Assembly: GCF_011734195.1 (NCBI RefSeq)
Contig: NZ_JAANTH010000001.1
Span: 1,364,001-1,428,000, forward strand
Direction of reading: 5' to 3'
Origin: Halobacterium sp. R2-5
GTDB taxonomy: Archaea > Halobacteriota > Halobacteria > Halobacteriales > Halobacteriaceae
Length of the DNA: 64,000 nt
Positions 1-8,386 of the stretch are shown one piece after another; the first letter of the stretch is position 1, and each line of letters starts with the position of its first letter. The notes beneath the pieces are model-generated. The model did no database searches and had not been told where the DNA came from. It worked only from the letters and a program-made list of their open reading frames with translations. Made by a program: the position numbers and the translations under genes.

Positions 1-129
1 GTAGACGTCACGGTCGAGGACGGCCAAGTGTACCTCACGGACGACGACGTGCGGTACCTCCACGACGGCACGAGCAGCGACGACGACGGGGACGACGGCC
101 CGGATTCGACGTCCCACCTCCAGTTCTGA
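1..129 (+). CDS. C-terminal end of a hypothetical protein (partial)
   Basis: Frame 1 is open from the first base to a TGA at 127-129, giving the last 42 residues of a protein that begins outside the window. The visible part is acidic and ends in an Asp-rich tail (runs such as SSDDDGDDGPDS) before a final HLQF. It has codon use and acidity typical of haloarchaeal genes, but there is no recognisable domain in this short piece. Function unknown. It converges with the DoxX-like gene that ends 6 bases downstream on the other strand. Confidence 0.6.
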   Translation, partial: VDVTVEDGQVYLTDDDVRYLHDGTSSDDDGDDGPDSTSHLQF

Positions 130-135
130 GAACGG

Positions 136-531
136 TCAGTCGCCGGACCGATACGCTTCCCGCAGGAAGACGAGTACGCCGCCGAGCATCGCGAGATTCC
201 CGAAGAACGCGAGGCGTTCGCCGCTCTTGTCGTCCTCGTCGGCGTTCCAGAAGTCGTGCATCGTCGCGGTGACGACCGTCAGGAACGTCGCGGCCGCGCC
301 GGTTGCGACGCGAGGGACCCGCCAGAGCGCGATGCCGAGCCCCGCGAACACCATCGTCCCCGAGGCGAGCGGCGCCATGATATCGGGCATCGGCACGCCC
401 GCTGACTCGGCGTACTCGACGCTGTCCTCCACGTCTCGGAAGTCCTCGGAGGCCTGCAGCGCCAGCCCGAGGCCGAGCGCGACGCGACCGAGCGTGGAGA
501 GCGAACGGTCGTCTGCTGTCTCGTCTGCCAT
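136..531 (-). CDS. DoxX-like small integral membrane protein
   Basis: 131 residues with an acidic cytoplasmic N-terminus (MADETADD) and about four hydrophobic segments, including GRVALGLGLALQ, MVFAGLGIALW, GAAATFLTVVTATM and FFGNLAMLGGVLVF. The HDFWN stretch before the last helix is typical of DoxX/DoxD-type proteins. These four-helix proteins have been linked to quinone or thiol redox chemistry in other organisms, but the substrate here is unknown. The ATG at 529-531 has a TATA-like box 25-31 bases upstream. It is transcribed divergently from proC. The family assignment is by helix pattern and is moderately secure. Confidence 0.7.
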   Translation of the reverse strand: MADETADDRSLSTLGRVALGLGLALQASEDFRDVEDSVEYAESAGVPMPDIMAPLASGTMVFAGLGIALWRVPRVATGAAATFLTVVTATMHDFWNADEDDKSGERLAFFGNLAMLGGVLVFLREAYRSGD

Positions 532-555
532 GTGCGACAGTTCGACTCGCCGTCA

Positions 556-562
556 CAAAAAC
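556..562 (-). promoter_or_regulatory. TATA-like box for the DoxX-like gene
   Basis: GTTTTTG on the minus strand lies 25-31 bases upstream of the ATG at 531, the expected distance for a leaderless haloarchaeal transcript. Confidence 0.45.
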
Positions 563-590
563 GTACGTGGGTGGGGCTGGGAACGGTTGG

Positions 591-597
591 CTATTCG
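591..597 (+). promoter_or_regulatory. Candidate TATA-like box for proC-proB-proA
   Basis: CTATTCG lies 20-26 bases before an in-frame ATG at 617 and 50-56 bases before the ATG at 647. If this is the promoter, transcription would begin close to 617. The message would then either be leaderless from 617 or carry a leader of about 30 nt before 647. Confidence 0.3.
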
Positions 598-620
598 TGT
601 CGGAAGCGCAGTTGGTATGT

Positions 621-642
621 CCCCCAATCCCTTCAGTGGGGG
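621..642 (+). promoter_or_regulatory. Perfect inverted repeat just before the proC start
   Basis: CCCCCA (621-626) and TGGGGG (637-642) can form a perfect 6-bp GC-rich stem with a 10-base loop, ending four bases before the ATG at 647. If translation starts at 617, the repeat is inside the coding region. If it starts at 647, a hairpin sits against the start codon. A regulatory role is inference. Confidence 0.35.
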
Positions 643-646
643 TAAG

Positions 647-1423
647 ATGAAACACGTCAGCGTCATCGGCTGCGGCAACATGGGTGGCGCCTTCGTGAAG
701 GGACTCGCGAAGGCCGGCGGCTACAGCGTGACGGCAATCGACCTCGACCCCGACGCGCTCGAACGAGTGGCGGACGCCGCCGACGAGACCAGCGAGGACA
801 GCGCGGCGGCGCGGGACGCGGACGTCGTCGTGCTCGCGGTGAAGCCGGACATCGTCGACCTCGTCCTCGACGACGTGGATCTGCGCCCCGAGCAGACCCT
901 GATCACGCTCGCGGCGGGCGTCCCCCGGCAGTACGTCGCGGACCGGACGGACGCGAGCGTCGTGCGCGTGATGCCGAACGTCGCCGCGGAGACCAACAAC
1001 ATGGCCGCGGCGGCGACCAGCGAGGGGTTCACGGACGAGGTCGGCGGGATTCTCGACGACCTCGGCGAGTACGTCGTCATCGACGAGTCGCTGATGGACA
1101 TCGCGACGGCGGTCAACGGCAGCGGCCCGGCGTTCGCGTTCTACCTCATCGGCGCGATGGCGGAGGCCGGCGTCGAGGGCGGCCTCGAACACGACCAGGC
1201 CGAGCGGCTCGCCGCGCAGACGTTCAAGGGCGCCGCGGAGACGGTGCTGCGGGACGAGCGCAGCGTCGAGGAGCTCGTCGACGCGGTCTGCTCGCCGAAC
1301 GGCACGACCATCGAGGGGATGGAGGTGCTGTGGGACAGCGACGCCGACGAGGCCGTTCAGGGGGCCGTCGGTGCGGCCGAGCGGCGCTCCCGAGAGCTCG
1401 CCGAGGAGTTCGAGGATGAGTGA
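647..1423 (+). CDS. proC: Pyrroline-5-carboxylate reductase
   Basis: Last step of proline synthesis: NAD(P)H reduction of 1-pyrroline-5-carboxylate to L-proline in the cytoplasm. From the ATG at 647 the protein has 258 residues, close to the usual 260-270. It opens directly into the Rossmann motif GCGNMG (residues 8-13), and the C-terminal dimerisation domain carries the family signature NGSGPAFAF near residue 156. An in-frame ATG at 617 would add ten residues (MSPNPFSGGK), and promoter spacing slightly favours it; 647 is preferred because the fold begins there. Its last 8 bases overlap proB, so the three pro genes are probably co-translated. Confidence 0.93.
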   Translation: MKHVSVIGCGNMGGAFVKGLAKAGGYSVTAIDLDPDALERVADAADETSEDSAAARDADVVVLAVKPDIVDLVLDDVDLRPEQTLITLAAGVPRQYVADRTDASVVRVMPNVAAETNNMAAAATSEGFTDEVGGILDDLGEYVVIDESLMDIATAVNGSGPAFAFYLIGAMAEAGVEGGLEHDQAERLAAQTFKGAAETVLRDERSVEELVDAVCSPNGTTIEGMEVLWDSDADEAVQGAVGAAERRSRELAEEFEDE

Positions 1424-2264
1424 GCAAGTGCAGGCGCGGGCGGCCGACGAGGACGCCGTCGAGGCGGCCCGCCGGCGCGCCGCGGACGCCGACCTCGTCG
1501 TCGTGAAGGCGGGGACGAACTCGCTGACCGACGACGACTCGCGGCTCGACCGCGAGAAGCTCGACAAGCTCGTCGACGACATCATGGACCTCCGCGAGCG
1601 CGGCAAGGACGTCCTGCTGGTGTCCTCGGGGTCCATCGGCGCCGGGTCCGGTCGAATCGGGAAGGACGGCGACACCATCGAGGAGACGCAGGCGCTGTCG
1701 ACGGTCGGGCAGAGCCTCTTGATGGCACAGTACACCGAGAGCTTCGAGCGCTACGACCAGAAGATCGCCCAACTGCTGCTGACCGAGCACGACCTCGACA
1801 ACCCCGAGCGGTTCACGAACCTCCAGAACACGGTGCGGACGCTGCTCGACTGGGGCATCGTCCCGGTCATCAACGAGAACGACGCGGTCGCCACCGAGGA
1901 GGTCCGCATCGGCGACAACGACATGCTGTCGTCGTCGGTCGCAATCGGCGTGGACGCGGACCTGCTGGTGACGCTGACGGACGTCGGCGGCGTCTACACG
2001 GGGAACCCGAAACACGACGACGACGCCGAGCGCATCGAGGCGGTCGCACAGAACTACGACGAGGTCCAGCAGCTCATCACCGACACCGCGGAGGCGAAGT
2101 TCGGCGGCATCCGCACGAAGGTCGAGCGCGCGCGGGCGGCCGCCGAGCACGACATCCCCGCCATCATCGCGCGGTCGACGGAGCCGTCGGTCCTCGAGAA
2201 GATCGCCACGGCCAAGCCCGTCGGGACGTTATTCGTTCCCGTGAACGGTGACAGCGATGAGTGA
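1416..2264 (+). CDS. proB: Glutamate 5-kinase
   Basis: First step of proline synthesis, phosphorylating L-glutamate to gamma-glutamyl phosphate. The 282 residues form an amino-acid-kinase fold: KAGTNSL (31-37) for ATP binding, the glycine loop VSSGSIGAG, the substrate segment PVINENDAV, the [11 protein letters not shown] segment and a KFGGIRTKV motif near the end. There is no C-terminal PUA domain, unlike the 367-residue E. coli enzyme, so this is the short form. The start ATG overlaps the proC stop in the string ATGAGTGA, and the 3' end overlaps proA in the same way. An open frame upstream of this ATG lies within proC and is not a credible start. Confidence 0.93.
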   Translation: MSEQVQARAADEDAVEAARRRAADADLVVVKAGTNSLTDDDSRLDREKLDKLVDDIMDLRERGKDVLLVSSGSIGAGSGRIGKDGDTIEETQALSTVGQSLLMAQYTESFERYDQKIAQLLLTEHDLDNPERFTNLQNTVRTLLDWGIVPVINENDAVATEEVRIGDNDMLSSSVAIGVDADLLVTLTDVGGVYTGNPKHDDDAERIEAVAQNYDEVQQLITDTAEAKFGGIRTKVERARAAAEHDIPAIIARSTEPSVLEKIATAKPVGTLFVPVNGDSDE

Positions 2265-3591
2265 CGACACCGAGACGCAGGTCGCGCAGGCGCAGCGCGC
2301 CGCCCTCGACCTGGCGAACGTCGACGAGGCGACGCGCAACGACGCGCTGCACGCGATTGCGGACGCGATTCGCGCGCGCAGCGACGAGATCCTCGCGGCC
2401 AACGACGAGGACGTGGAGGCCGCCGAGGAGATGCTCGCGGAGGGCGAGTACACCCAGGCGCTCGTCGACCGCCTCAAACTCGACGAGGCGAAACTGGAGA
2501 GCATCGCGGAGATGGTCGAGTCCGTCGCGGGTCAGGACGACCCGCTCGGGGAGACCCTGGAAGCCCGCGAACTCGACGACGACCTCGAACTGTACAAGGT
2601 CGCGGTGCCCATCGGCGTGGTCGCGACGGTGTTCGAGTCGCGGCCGGACGCGCTCGTCCAGATCTCCGCGCTCGCGCTGAAGTCGGGGAACGCCGTCCTG
2701 CTGAAGGGCGGCAGCGAGGCCAGCGAGTCCAACCGCGTGCTCCACGACATCATCCGGGAGGCGACCGCGGACGTGGCCGTACCCGACGGGTGGTCGCAGC
2801 TCATCGAAGCCCGCGAGGACGTCGACCGCGTGCTGGAGATGGACGACGCCGTCGACCTCGTGATGCCGCGTGGCTCCTCGGCGTTCGTGAGCTACGTCCA
2901 GGACAACACCCAGATTCCCGTGCTCGGGCACACGGAGGGCGTCTGCCACGTCTACGTCGACGAGGACGCGGACCTCGACATGGCCGAGGACGTCGCGTTC
3001 GACGCGAAAGTCCAGTACCCCGCCGTGTGTAACGCCGTGGAGACGCTGCTCGTCAGCGAAGTCGTCGCCGATGACTTCCTCCCGGGGATGGTCGAGCGCT
3101 ACGAGGACGCGGGCGTCGAACTGCGCGGCGACGACGCCACCCGCGACATCGTCGACGTCGACCCCGCCACGGAGGAGGACTGGGAGACGGAGTACGGCGA
3201 CCTCGAACTCTCCATCAAGGTCGTCGAGGACGTCTACGACGCCGTCGACCACGTCAACGCGCACGGCTCGAAGCACACCGAGTCCATCGTCACCGAGGAC
3301 GACGACACGGCCGCGGTGTTCATGCAGGGTATCGACGCCGCGAGCGTCTTCCACAACGCGTCGACGCGGTTCGCGGACGGCTACCGCTACGGGCTCGGCG
3401 CCGAGGTCGGCATCTCGACGGGGAAGATTCACGCCCGCGGCCCGGTCGGGCTCGCGGGCCTGACGACGTACAAGTACTACCTGGAGGGCGACGGCCAGCT
3501 CGTCGCGACGTACAGCGGCGAGGACGCCGCACCGTTCAGCCACGAGGACTTCGACGCCGCGTGGAATCCGGGCCGGCTCAGCGACGAGTAG
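2257..3591 (+). CDS. proA: Gamma-glutamyl phosphate reductase
   Basis: Second step of proline synthesis: NADPH-dependent reduction of gamma-glutamyl phosphate to glutamate semialdehyde. 444 residues of the aldehyde dehydrogenase superfamily. The catalytic Cys is expected at residue 258 in [12 protein letters not shown]. The NADP-binding stretch [14 protein letters not shown] and the C-terminal [16 protein letters not shown] block are both typical of ProA. A GTG three codons upstream (2248) is possible, but the ATG at 2257 is preferred because it overlaps the proB stop as ATGAGTGA, the same geometry as proC/proB. Gene order proC-proB-proA completes the pathway from glutamate. Confidence 0.94.
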   Translation: MSDDTETQVAQAQRAALDLANVDEATRNDALHAIADAIRARSDEILAANDEDVEAAEEMLAEGEYTQALVDRLKLDEAKLESIAEMVESVAGQDDPLGETLEARELDDDLELYKVAVPIGVVATVFESRPDALVQISALALKSGNAVLLKGGSEASESNRVLHDIIREATADVAVPDGWSQLIEAREDVDRVLEMDDAVDLVMPRGSSAFVSYVQDNTQIPVLGHTEGVCHVYVDEDADLDMAEDVAFDAKVQYPAVCNAVETLLVSEVVADDFLPGMVERYEDAGVELRGDDATRDIVDVDPATEEDWETEYGDLELSIKVVEDVYDAVDHVNAHGSKHTESIVTEDDDTAAVFMQGIDAASVFHNASTRFADGYRYGLGAEVGISTGKIHARGPVGLAGLTTYKYYLEGDGQLVATYSGEDAAPFSHEDFDAAWNPGRLSDE

Positions 3592-3801
3592 CAGGTGCTG
3601 CGAGCGCGGCTTCTTCGTGCAGAATCAGTCTGAAACTGGAACAGCGGGGTCAGTCAGCAGCGATTCGAACTCACGAGGAAGGGGAGAGTCAGCATCTGAC
3701 ACGGGTAGTGTCCACGCGTTCGCAGAACCGCACACCGGCCCACTCGACGATTGTTCGGGGTATTTGGGCTGTGTCCTCTCGACCAGTGAGAAAAAGAGGG
3801 G
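3592..3801. other. Intergenic region after proA (210 bp)
   Basis: The region lies between proA and the convergent FAD oxidase gene. Short open frames run through it but have no recognisable protein character. A run of A bases at 3790-3795 sits just before the oxidase stop. No RNA gene or clear repeat was recognised. Confidence 0.4.
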
Positions 3802-5226
3802 TCAGGCGTCGTTCGGGTCGACGTTCACGTTCTGCTGGAATACGTTCTCCGGGTCGTACCGGTTCTTGACCGCCGCGAGCCGGTCGTAGCTGGGTCCGTA
3901 GACCTGTTCCGACCAGTCTTCCCAGTCCTGCTCTTCGACGCCAGTGAACCCGGCGTAGGCGCCCTCACCGCCCAGGCTGCGTAATCTCCGCTCGGTTTCA
4001 CGCGCCCACTCGAGATTCGGCGCGGTTGCCAGCTCCTCCCAGTTCCCCTCTATCGTCACCATGTACCGCTTGTCGTCCCACGGGTACGCTGCACCCGCCC
4101 CGTGGCCGATGTTCCCGCCGAGCGGCCAGACACCAATCGCGTCCATCGTCGTTGGTGCGGCCTCCATCTGCTCGGTGATGACGTCGTGGACGTCGTCGGT
4201 CAGCTCGTCGAAGAGGACCGACCGGTGGGTGTACTTCCGGCCCCACGGGTACAGCTGTTTGCCGAGGTCGTGCAGCATCTCGTAGGGCATCTTGTCGCTC
4301 ATGTCGATGAGCGGGTCGGCAACATCACGGAGCGGCGCGATCACGTCCTCGCCGTCGTCGTGGTCGCCGAGATACGCGCCGAGGATGCCGACGGCGGGCG
4401 TGCCGGCGATGTCGTCGGGGATCGGCGGCAGGTTCGGCACCTCGCCACGGATGAGAATCGACGTGAATTCCGCTGGCGCGTCTTCGACCACCTCGCGGTG
4501 CGTCTGGAGTGCGTCTTCGGTGGCGTCGGCGGGGTAGTAGACGCCGAGCGCCTGCACCACGGGCCCGACCTCGTAGAGGTCGAATTCGAAGTTGGTGACG
4601 ACACCGAAGTTGCCGCCGCCGCCACGGACAGCCCAGAACAGGTCTTCGTGCTGGTCCGGGGAAGCGGTCCGGACTTCGCCGTCGGGCGTCACGATCTCGA
4701 CGCTGCGGAGCGCGTCGATGCCGAGGCCGTTCTTGCGGCGCATCCAGCCGATGCCACCACTGAGCGTCGAACCCGGGATGCCGACGTCACCGGCACTGCC
4801 GGTGGGCGGTGCGAGGCCGTACTCCTGTGTTTCGGCGAGGACGTCTTCGGCGCGGGTGCCGGGTTCGACGGTCGCGACCTGCTGGTCCGGGTCGACGTCG
4901 ACCCGGTCCATGTCCGAGAGGTCGACGACGAGGCCCTGGTTGACGAGGGCGCTGCCGGTCTGGTGGTGTGCGCCGCCTCGGATAGCTAGCTCGAGGTCGT
5001 TACGGCGAGCGAACTGGATAGCAGTAGCGACGTCGGTGGCGTTTCGGACGCGGGAGATGACGGCGGGGTATTTGTTGACGAGGCCGTTCCAGACGTTTCG
5101 TGCGTCCGTGTATGTGTCGTCGTCGTCGGGGAGGACGAGGTTACCGTCGAGCGTCGCGGCGAACTCCTCGACGTCCTGCTCGGCGAGCTCTGCAACTGTT
5201 CCCAGCGGATGCTTTTCCGCCGACAT
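3802..5226 (-). CDS. FAD-dependent oxidase of the berberine-bridge (BBE/VAO) family
   Basis: 474 residues with an N-terminal FAD-binding PCMH domain and a C-terminal berberine-bridge segment ending in YDPENVFQQNVN. RGGAHHQTG (83-91) contains the His expected to bind FAD covalently. The Cys that makes bicovalent enzymes is absent, since the matching loop reads GSTLSGGIGWM, so attachment is probably single. GGGGNFGVVT completes the flavin site. Family members oxidise sugars, alcohols or secondary metabolites with O2; the substrate cannot be inferred here. There is no signal peptide, so a cytoplasmic location is likely. It is divergent from a Tat-exported protein across a 213-bp AT-rich gap. Confidence 0.88.
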   Translation of the reverse strand: MSAEKHPLGTVAELAEQDVEEFAATLDGNLVLPDDDDTYTDARNVWNGLVNKYPAVISRVRNATDVATAIQFARRNDLELAIRGGAHHQTGSALVNQGLVVDLSDMDRVDVDPDQQVATVEPGTRAEDVLAETQEYGLAPPTGSAGDVGIPGSTLSGGIGWMRRKNGLGIDALRSVEIVTPDGEVRTASPDQHEDLFWAVRGGGGNFGVVTNFEFDLYEVGPVVQALGVYYPADATEDALQTHREVVEDAPAEFTSILIRGEVPNLPPIPDDIAGTPAVGILGAYLGDHDDGEDVIAPLRDVADPLIDMSDKMPYEMLHDLGKQLYPWGRKYTHRSVLFDELTDDVHDVITEQMEAAPTTMDAIGVWPLGGNIGHGAGAAYPWDDKRYMVTIEGNWEELATAPNLEWARETERRLRSLGGEGAYAGFTGVEEQDWEDWSEQVYGPSYDRLAAVKNRYDPENVFQQNVNVDPNDA

Positions 5227-5439
5227 GTATCAATCAATCCACTAGTAGGTATCCAAAAATGTTTTCTATCAAATCGAGAGACGGGACGACGAGCTACCCG
5301 AATATTACATTATTACAGTGGCGAAATGTATTCGCCGATCTGTCTCGCGACCTCTAAGCCGGGAGATATCATTACGGCCCCGCGAATTTATGTAAGAATT
5401 AGTTACTTTCAATACTTCCAACTCTATTCGTCCGGGTGG
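5227..5439. promoter_or_regulatory. Divergent promoter region, AT-rich
   Basis: This 213-bp gap is clearly richer in AT than its neighbours. On the minus strand a CATTTTTGG-type box lies roughly 30 bases before the oxidase start. On the plus strand GAATTTATG near 5385-5393 lies about 50 bases before the secreted-protein ATG, giving a short leader. No gene is visible in it. Confidence 0.4.
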
Positions 5440-6330
5440 ATGCACGACGAAAATCGTCGCACCTTCCTGAAGAGCGTTGGCGCAGCCACAATCGGGAGTA
5501 TCGCACTCACCGGAGCCACCAGTGCAACCCCGGGGAAGGGAACCGGGCGTGGAAACGGCCGTGGCAGCGGCTTCCCGCCGAAGGGAATCACCGAGTGGGG
5601 GGATTCCATCGAGCTAGGCAACGGCGATATCTCGACGTTCTCCACGGTCACGCCATCGGGGAAGCCGAAGTACGTCGGCATTCACTTCGCCGACGGCACG
5701 CTCGACGACCTCCCGTACGCCGAGGACTTCGAGAGCGGGGACGTCGAAGGCCGGCAGATTCACGGTGTCTGGTCGAAGCCGTTCAACCTCGACTTCCCGG
5801 CGAACACGCCCGACCCGATTAGCTACGCCGGTTGCGGGTGGAACCCGGGCGGCCACACGCCGATTGGCGTCTACGACAAGCCGCACTTCGACGTCCACTA
5901 CCACTTCTACGAACCGGACGTCGTCCGTCAGATCGGGCCGGGCGTCATCGAAGATCTGCCCGACGAGAAGACGCCGGACGGCTATCGGCTCATCGAAGGC
6001 GGGGCAGTCATTCCCGCGATGGGCGCACACCTCGCCCCCGAAGACGCCCCCGAATTCGACGACCGAGACGACGCGAGCGAGTGGGAGGAGACGCTGATCT
6101 GGGGTGTTGCCGACGCGGACGGAGACGGCGAGTACGAGAACAACTACGTCGAGCCGATGATCACGCTGGACTACTTCCGGAACCACCTCGACGGCGTCGA
6201 GAAACAGGACATCGCCCAGCCCGACGTCTACCCCAAGGACGGGCACTACCCGACGACGTACACGGTGCGTGACCTCGGCGATGGCGGCTACGCTGTCCTG
6301 TTAGAGGACTTCGAAGAACAGTCGGCCTGA
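5440..6330 (+). CDS. Tat-exported protein, possibly DUF5602/TTHB210-like
   Basis: 296 residues starting at the ATG at 5440. The N-terminus carries a twin-arginine signal (NRRTFLKSVGAATIG) followed by a Gly/Arg-rich linker (residues about 30-50), so export in folded form is likely. The mature part contains HFDVHYHFYE, a His-rich motif that could bind metal, and a short acidic DADGDGEYENN stretch. The pattern resembles secreted DUF5602/TTHB210-like proteins, from memory and without a search. The open frame extends 77 codons upstream, but that extension is AT-rich intergenic DNA and the signal peptide defines the start. Biochemical function unknown. Confidence 0.75.
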   Translation: MHDENRRTFLKSVGAATIGSIALTGATSATPGKGTGRGNGRGSGFPPKGITEWGDSIELGNGDISTFSTVTPSGKPKYVGIHFADGTLDDLPYAEDFESGDVEGRQIHGVWSKPFNLDFPANTPDPISYAGCGWNPGGHTPIGVYDKPHFDVHYHFYEPDVVRQIGPGVIEDLPDEKTPDGYRLIEGGAVIPAMGAHLAPEDAPEFDDRDDASEWEETLIWGVADADGDGEYENNYVEPMITLDYFRNHLDGVEKQDIAQPDVYPKDGHYPTTYTVRDLGDGGYAVLLEDFEEQSA

Positions 6331-6455
6331 TTCCCGCACCACGGTTCGGCTCACGAATCGGAACTCCCGCTCGGGGTCGTCCGACCGGTTTTCCGGCTAC
6401 CGAGAGGGCGTTGACGCCGAGCGTTTGTTCCACCGCGGCAGCGACTGCTGGAGGT

Positions 6456-6695
6456 CTAGCCGGCCGTCTCGGCCGGCTGGAGCGCCAGGGAGTCCCAGCG
6501 GACGCCGCGGTAGGCGGCGACGCCGCGCTGGACGCCGAGGACGGCGACCGTGGTCGCGGCGACGGTGGCCGCGGTGCGGGGGGCGGACGCCGCGGCGACC
6601 GCGGCGAGCGTGACGGCGACGACCAGCGCCGCGGCCGCGACAGTCGTTCGGATGCTGTGCGAGGCGGCCGGGGCGTGTGAGATACCTGGTCTCAT
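6456..6695 (-). CDS. Small two-helix membrane protein, hypothetical
   Basis: 79 residues from the ATG at 6693-6695. Two hydrophobic Ala/Val-rich segments (about residues 17-36 and 42-57) are followed by a short cytoplasmic tail. The start is supported by a CTTATA box 28-33 bases upstream. The frame stays open far upstream through the GMC dehydrogenase gene, but that extension is antisense-type Arg-rich noise. No family recognised. Confidence 0.55.
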   Translation of the reverse strand: MRPGISHAPAASHSIRTTVAAAALVVAVTLAAVAAASAPRTAATVAATTVAVLGVQRGVAAYRGVRWDSLALQPAETAG

Positions 6696-6722
6696 CACAG
6701 ATAGACGGTGGGCCCCGCCCAC

Positions 6723-6728
6723 TATAAG
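6723..6728 (-). promoter_or_regulatory. TATA box for the 79-residue membrane protein
   Basis: CTTATA on the minus strand lies 28-33 bases upstream of the ATG at 6695. This supports an independent transcript rather than read-through from the GMC dehydrogenase gene. Confidence 0.5.
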
Positions 6729-6751
6729 GGTAATCTGAACTACATTTCTGT

Positions 6752-6775
6752 AAGCGAGTTTGCTGAAATTCGCTT
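6752..6775 (-). terminator. Possible stem-loop after the GMC dehydrogenase gene
   Basis: AAGCGA (6752-6757) and TCGCTT (6770-6775) form a 6-bp stem with a 12-base AT-rich loop, 15 bases past the GMC dehydrogenase stop. No U-tract follows, so a terminator role is only suggested by position. Confidence 0.25.
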
Positions 6776-6790
6776 CTGTACGACCCCGGA

Positions 6791-8386
6791 CTACAGGCGC
6801 TCGGCGACGTGGTCGGCGGCCTTCAGCGCGAGCGCGGCGATCGTGAGTGTGGGGTTCATCGCGCCGCCCGTCGGGAAGACGCTCGACGACGGGATCGTGA
6901 GATTCGCGAGGTCGTGCGTCCGCAGTTGGGGGTTCACGACGCTCGTCTCGGGGTCGTCGCCCATCCGCGTCGTGCCCATGTGGTGGAACGCCGGCCCCGT
7001 CGCGCCCGGGCCGACCGTCCACTGAACGTCCGCGCCGAGTTCGTTCAGGATTTCGTGCTGAATCTCGTTCGCTCGTTCGATAGCGCGGCGCGTGTAGCCG
7101 TCCAGCGACCACACGACGTCCGGCACGGGGTTGCCGTGGTCGTCGGTGCGTTCGGGGTGGAGGCGGATCTGGTTCTCCTCTCGCGGGCGCTGCTCGACGA
7201 GCGCGCCGACCGCGACGTGCGTGCCGTAGCCGTCGCGGATGCGGTCGAGCATCGCGTCCCCCCAGTCGTCGCCCGTGAGCGCCATCTCCACCGGTGACGG
7301 CCCGGCGTAGTTGAGGAACTCTAGCTTGATGGCGCCCCGCTCGTCGTCCTCGCGGTCGTAGAACTGGTGGCTCTCGGTGGTGTTGAACCCGACGTGGTTC
7401 TGGCGCGTGGGCTCGTCGAGCGTGCCGCCGGCGCCCGCGAACAGGTGGTCCATGAAGTACCGGCCGACGAGCCCCGAGGAGTTCGCGAGGCCGTCGGGGT
7501 ACTGCTCGGACTCGGAGAGCAAGAGCAAGCGCGGATTCTCGATGCCGCCCGCCGCGAGCACGAACTCGCGGGCCTCCTGACGGTGCTCGCTGCCGTCCGG
7601 CGTGGCGTAGACGGCCGCCGTCACGCGCTCGCCCGCGTCGTCGTGTTCGAGGCGCTGGACGGGCGCGCGGTCGATAACGCGGGCGCCCCGCTCCTCGGCG
7701 CGCGCGACGTGAACCGTCGCGTCGTACTTCGCGCCCGACGGACACACCGGCTGGCAGGTGCCGTAGCCGACGCAGGCGCTCCGGTCGTTCCGGGCCTCCG
7801 AGAGTCGCGCGTTCGGCACGGAGTGAGTCGTCACGCCGACATCCTCGCAGGCCGCCGCGAACAGCGAGTCCGAGTAGCTCGGCGGGAAGGCGGGCAGCGG
7901 GTGGGGCTGCTCGCGCGGCGGCGCGAACGGGTTGTCGCTCGCGCCAGCGACGCCCAGCTCCTGCTCGGCGTCGGCGTAGTACGGCCGCAGGTCGTCGTAG
8001 CTAATCGGCCAGTCGGCGCCCACGCCCGTCTCGGACTCCAGCCGGAAGTCCTGCTCGTGGAGGCGCATCACCATCCCCTGCCAGTGGAGCGTCGACCCCC
8101 CGACGCCCTTCACGCGCGCCGCGTTCAGCGGGTAGTGGCGGTCGCCCGTCGACGCGTACGCGTCACGCTCACCGCCCATCTCCCAGACGGAGTTCGGGCC
8201 GTGCGCGGGCCGAATCGAGCGCTCCATGCGCTGCTCGCGCTCGTCGTCCTCGAAGCGCGGGCCGGCTTCGAGGACGACCACCTCGTAGCCCTCGGCGGCC
8301 AACCTATCAGCGACGAGGCCGCCCGCGGGGCCGGCGCCCACGACGCAGACGTCCGCGCGCTCTGCGGGCCGGCGGTTCGCTCCCAT
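6791..8386 (-). CDS. GMC-family FAD dehydrogenase, large subunit (gluconate/glucose dehydrogenase type)
   Basis: 531 residues. The N-terminal FAD-binding motif GAGPAG is at 17-22. A second flavin segment is KGVGGSTLHWQG, and the C-terminal catalytic region contains FHHMGTTRMG and GAMNPTLT. Cysteines 205, 211 and 215 in CVGYGTCQPVCPSG resemble the iron-sulfur ligand cluster of the large subunit of membrane FAD sugar dehydrogenases. The protein has no signal peptide but overlaps by one base (TGATG) the gene for a Tat-exported small subunit, so piggy-back export is likely. The ATG at 8386 is preferred over a GTG one codon earlier. Substrate (a sugar, sugar acid or polyol) and electron acceptor are unknown. 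Confidence 0.88.
   Translation of the reverse strand: MGANRRPAERADVCVVGAGPAGGLVADRLAAEGYEVVVLEAGPRFEDDEREQRMERSIRPAHGPNSVWEMGGERDAYASTGDRHYPLNAARVKGVGGSTLHWQGMVMRLHEQDFRLESETGVGADWPISYDDLRPYYADAEQELGVAGASDNPFAPPREQPHPLPAFPPSYSDSLFAAACEDVGVTTHSVPNARLSEARNDRSACVGYGTCQPVCPSGAKYDATVHVARAEERGARVIDRAPVQRLEHDDAGERVTAAVYATPDGSEHRQEAREFVLAAGGIENPRLLLLSESEQYPDGLANSSGLVGRYFMDHLFAGAGGTLDEPTRQNHVGFNTTESHQFYDREDDERGAIKLEFLNYAGPSPVEMALTGDDWGDAMLDRIRDGYGTHVAVGALVEQRPREENQIRLHPERTDDHGNPVPDVVWSLDGYTRRAIERANEIQHEILNELGADVQWTVGPGATGPAFHHMGTTRMGDDPETSVVNPQLRTHDLANLTIPSSSVFPTGGAMNPTLTIAALALKAADHVAERL

Noticed and set aside
227-646. A 140-residue N-terminal extension of ProC
   Set aside because: The extension is antisense to the DoxX-like gene and Ser/Arg-rich; the Rossmann motif begins directly after the ATG at 647.
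3656-3680. GTGAGTTCGAATC on the minus strand as a tRNA T-loop
   Set aside because: The stem bases do not pair on either side of TTCGAAT, so it is just a TTCGAA palindrome.
6456-7745. A 429-codon frame covering the small membrane protein and part of the GMC gene
   Set aside because: Only the last 79 codons look like protein. The rest is Arg/Gly-rich and antisense-like, and a TATA-like box supports a start at 6695.
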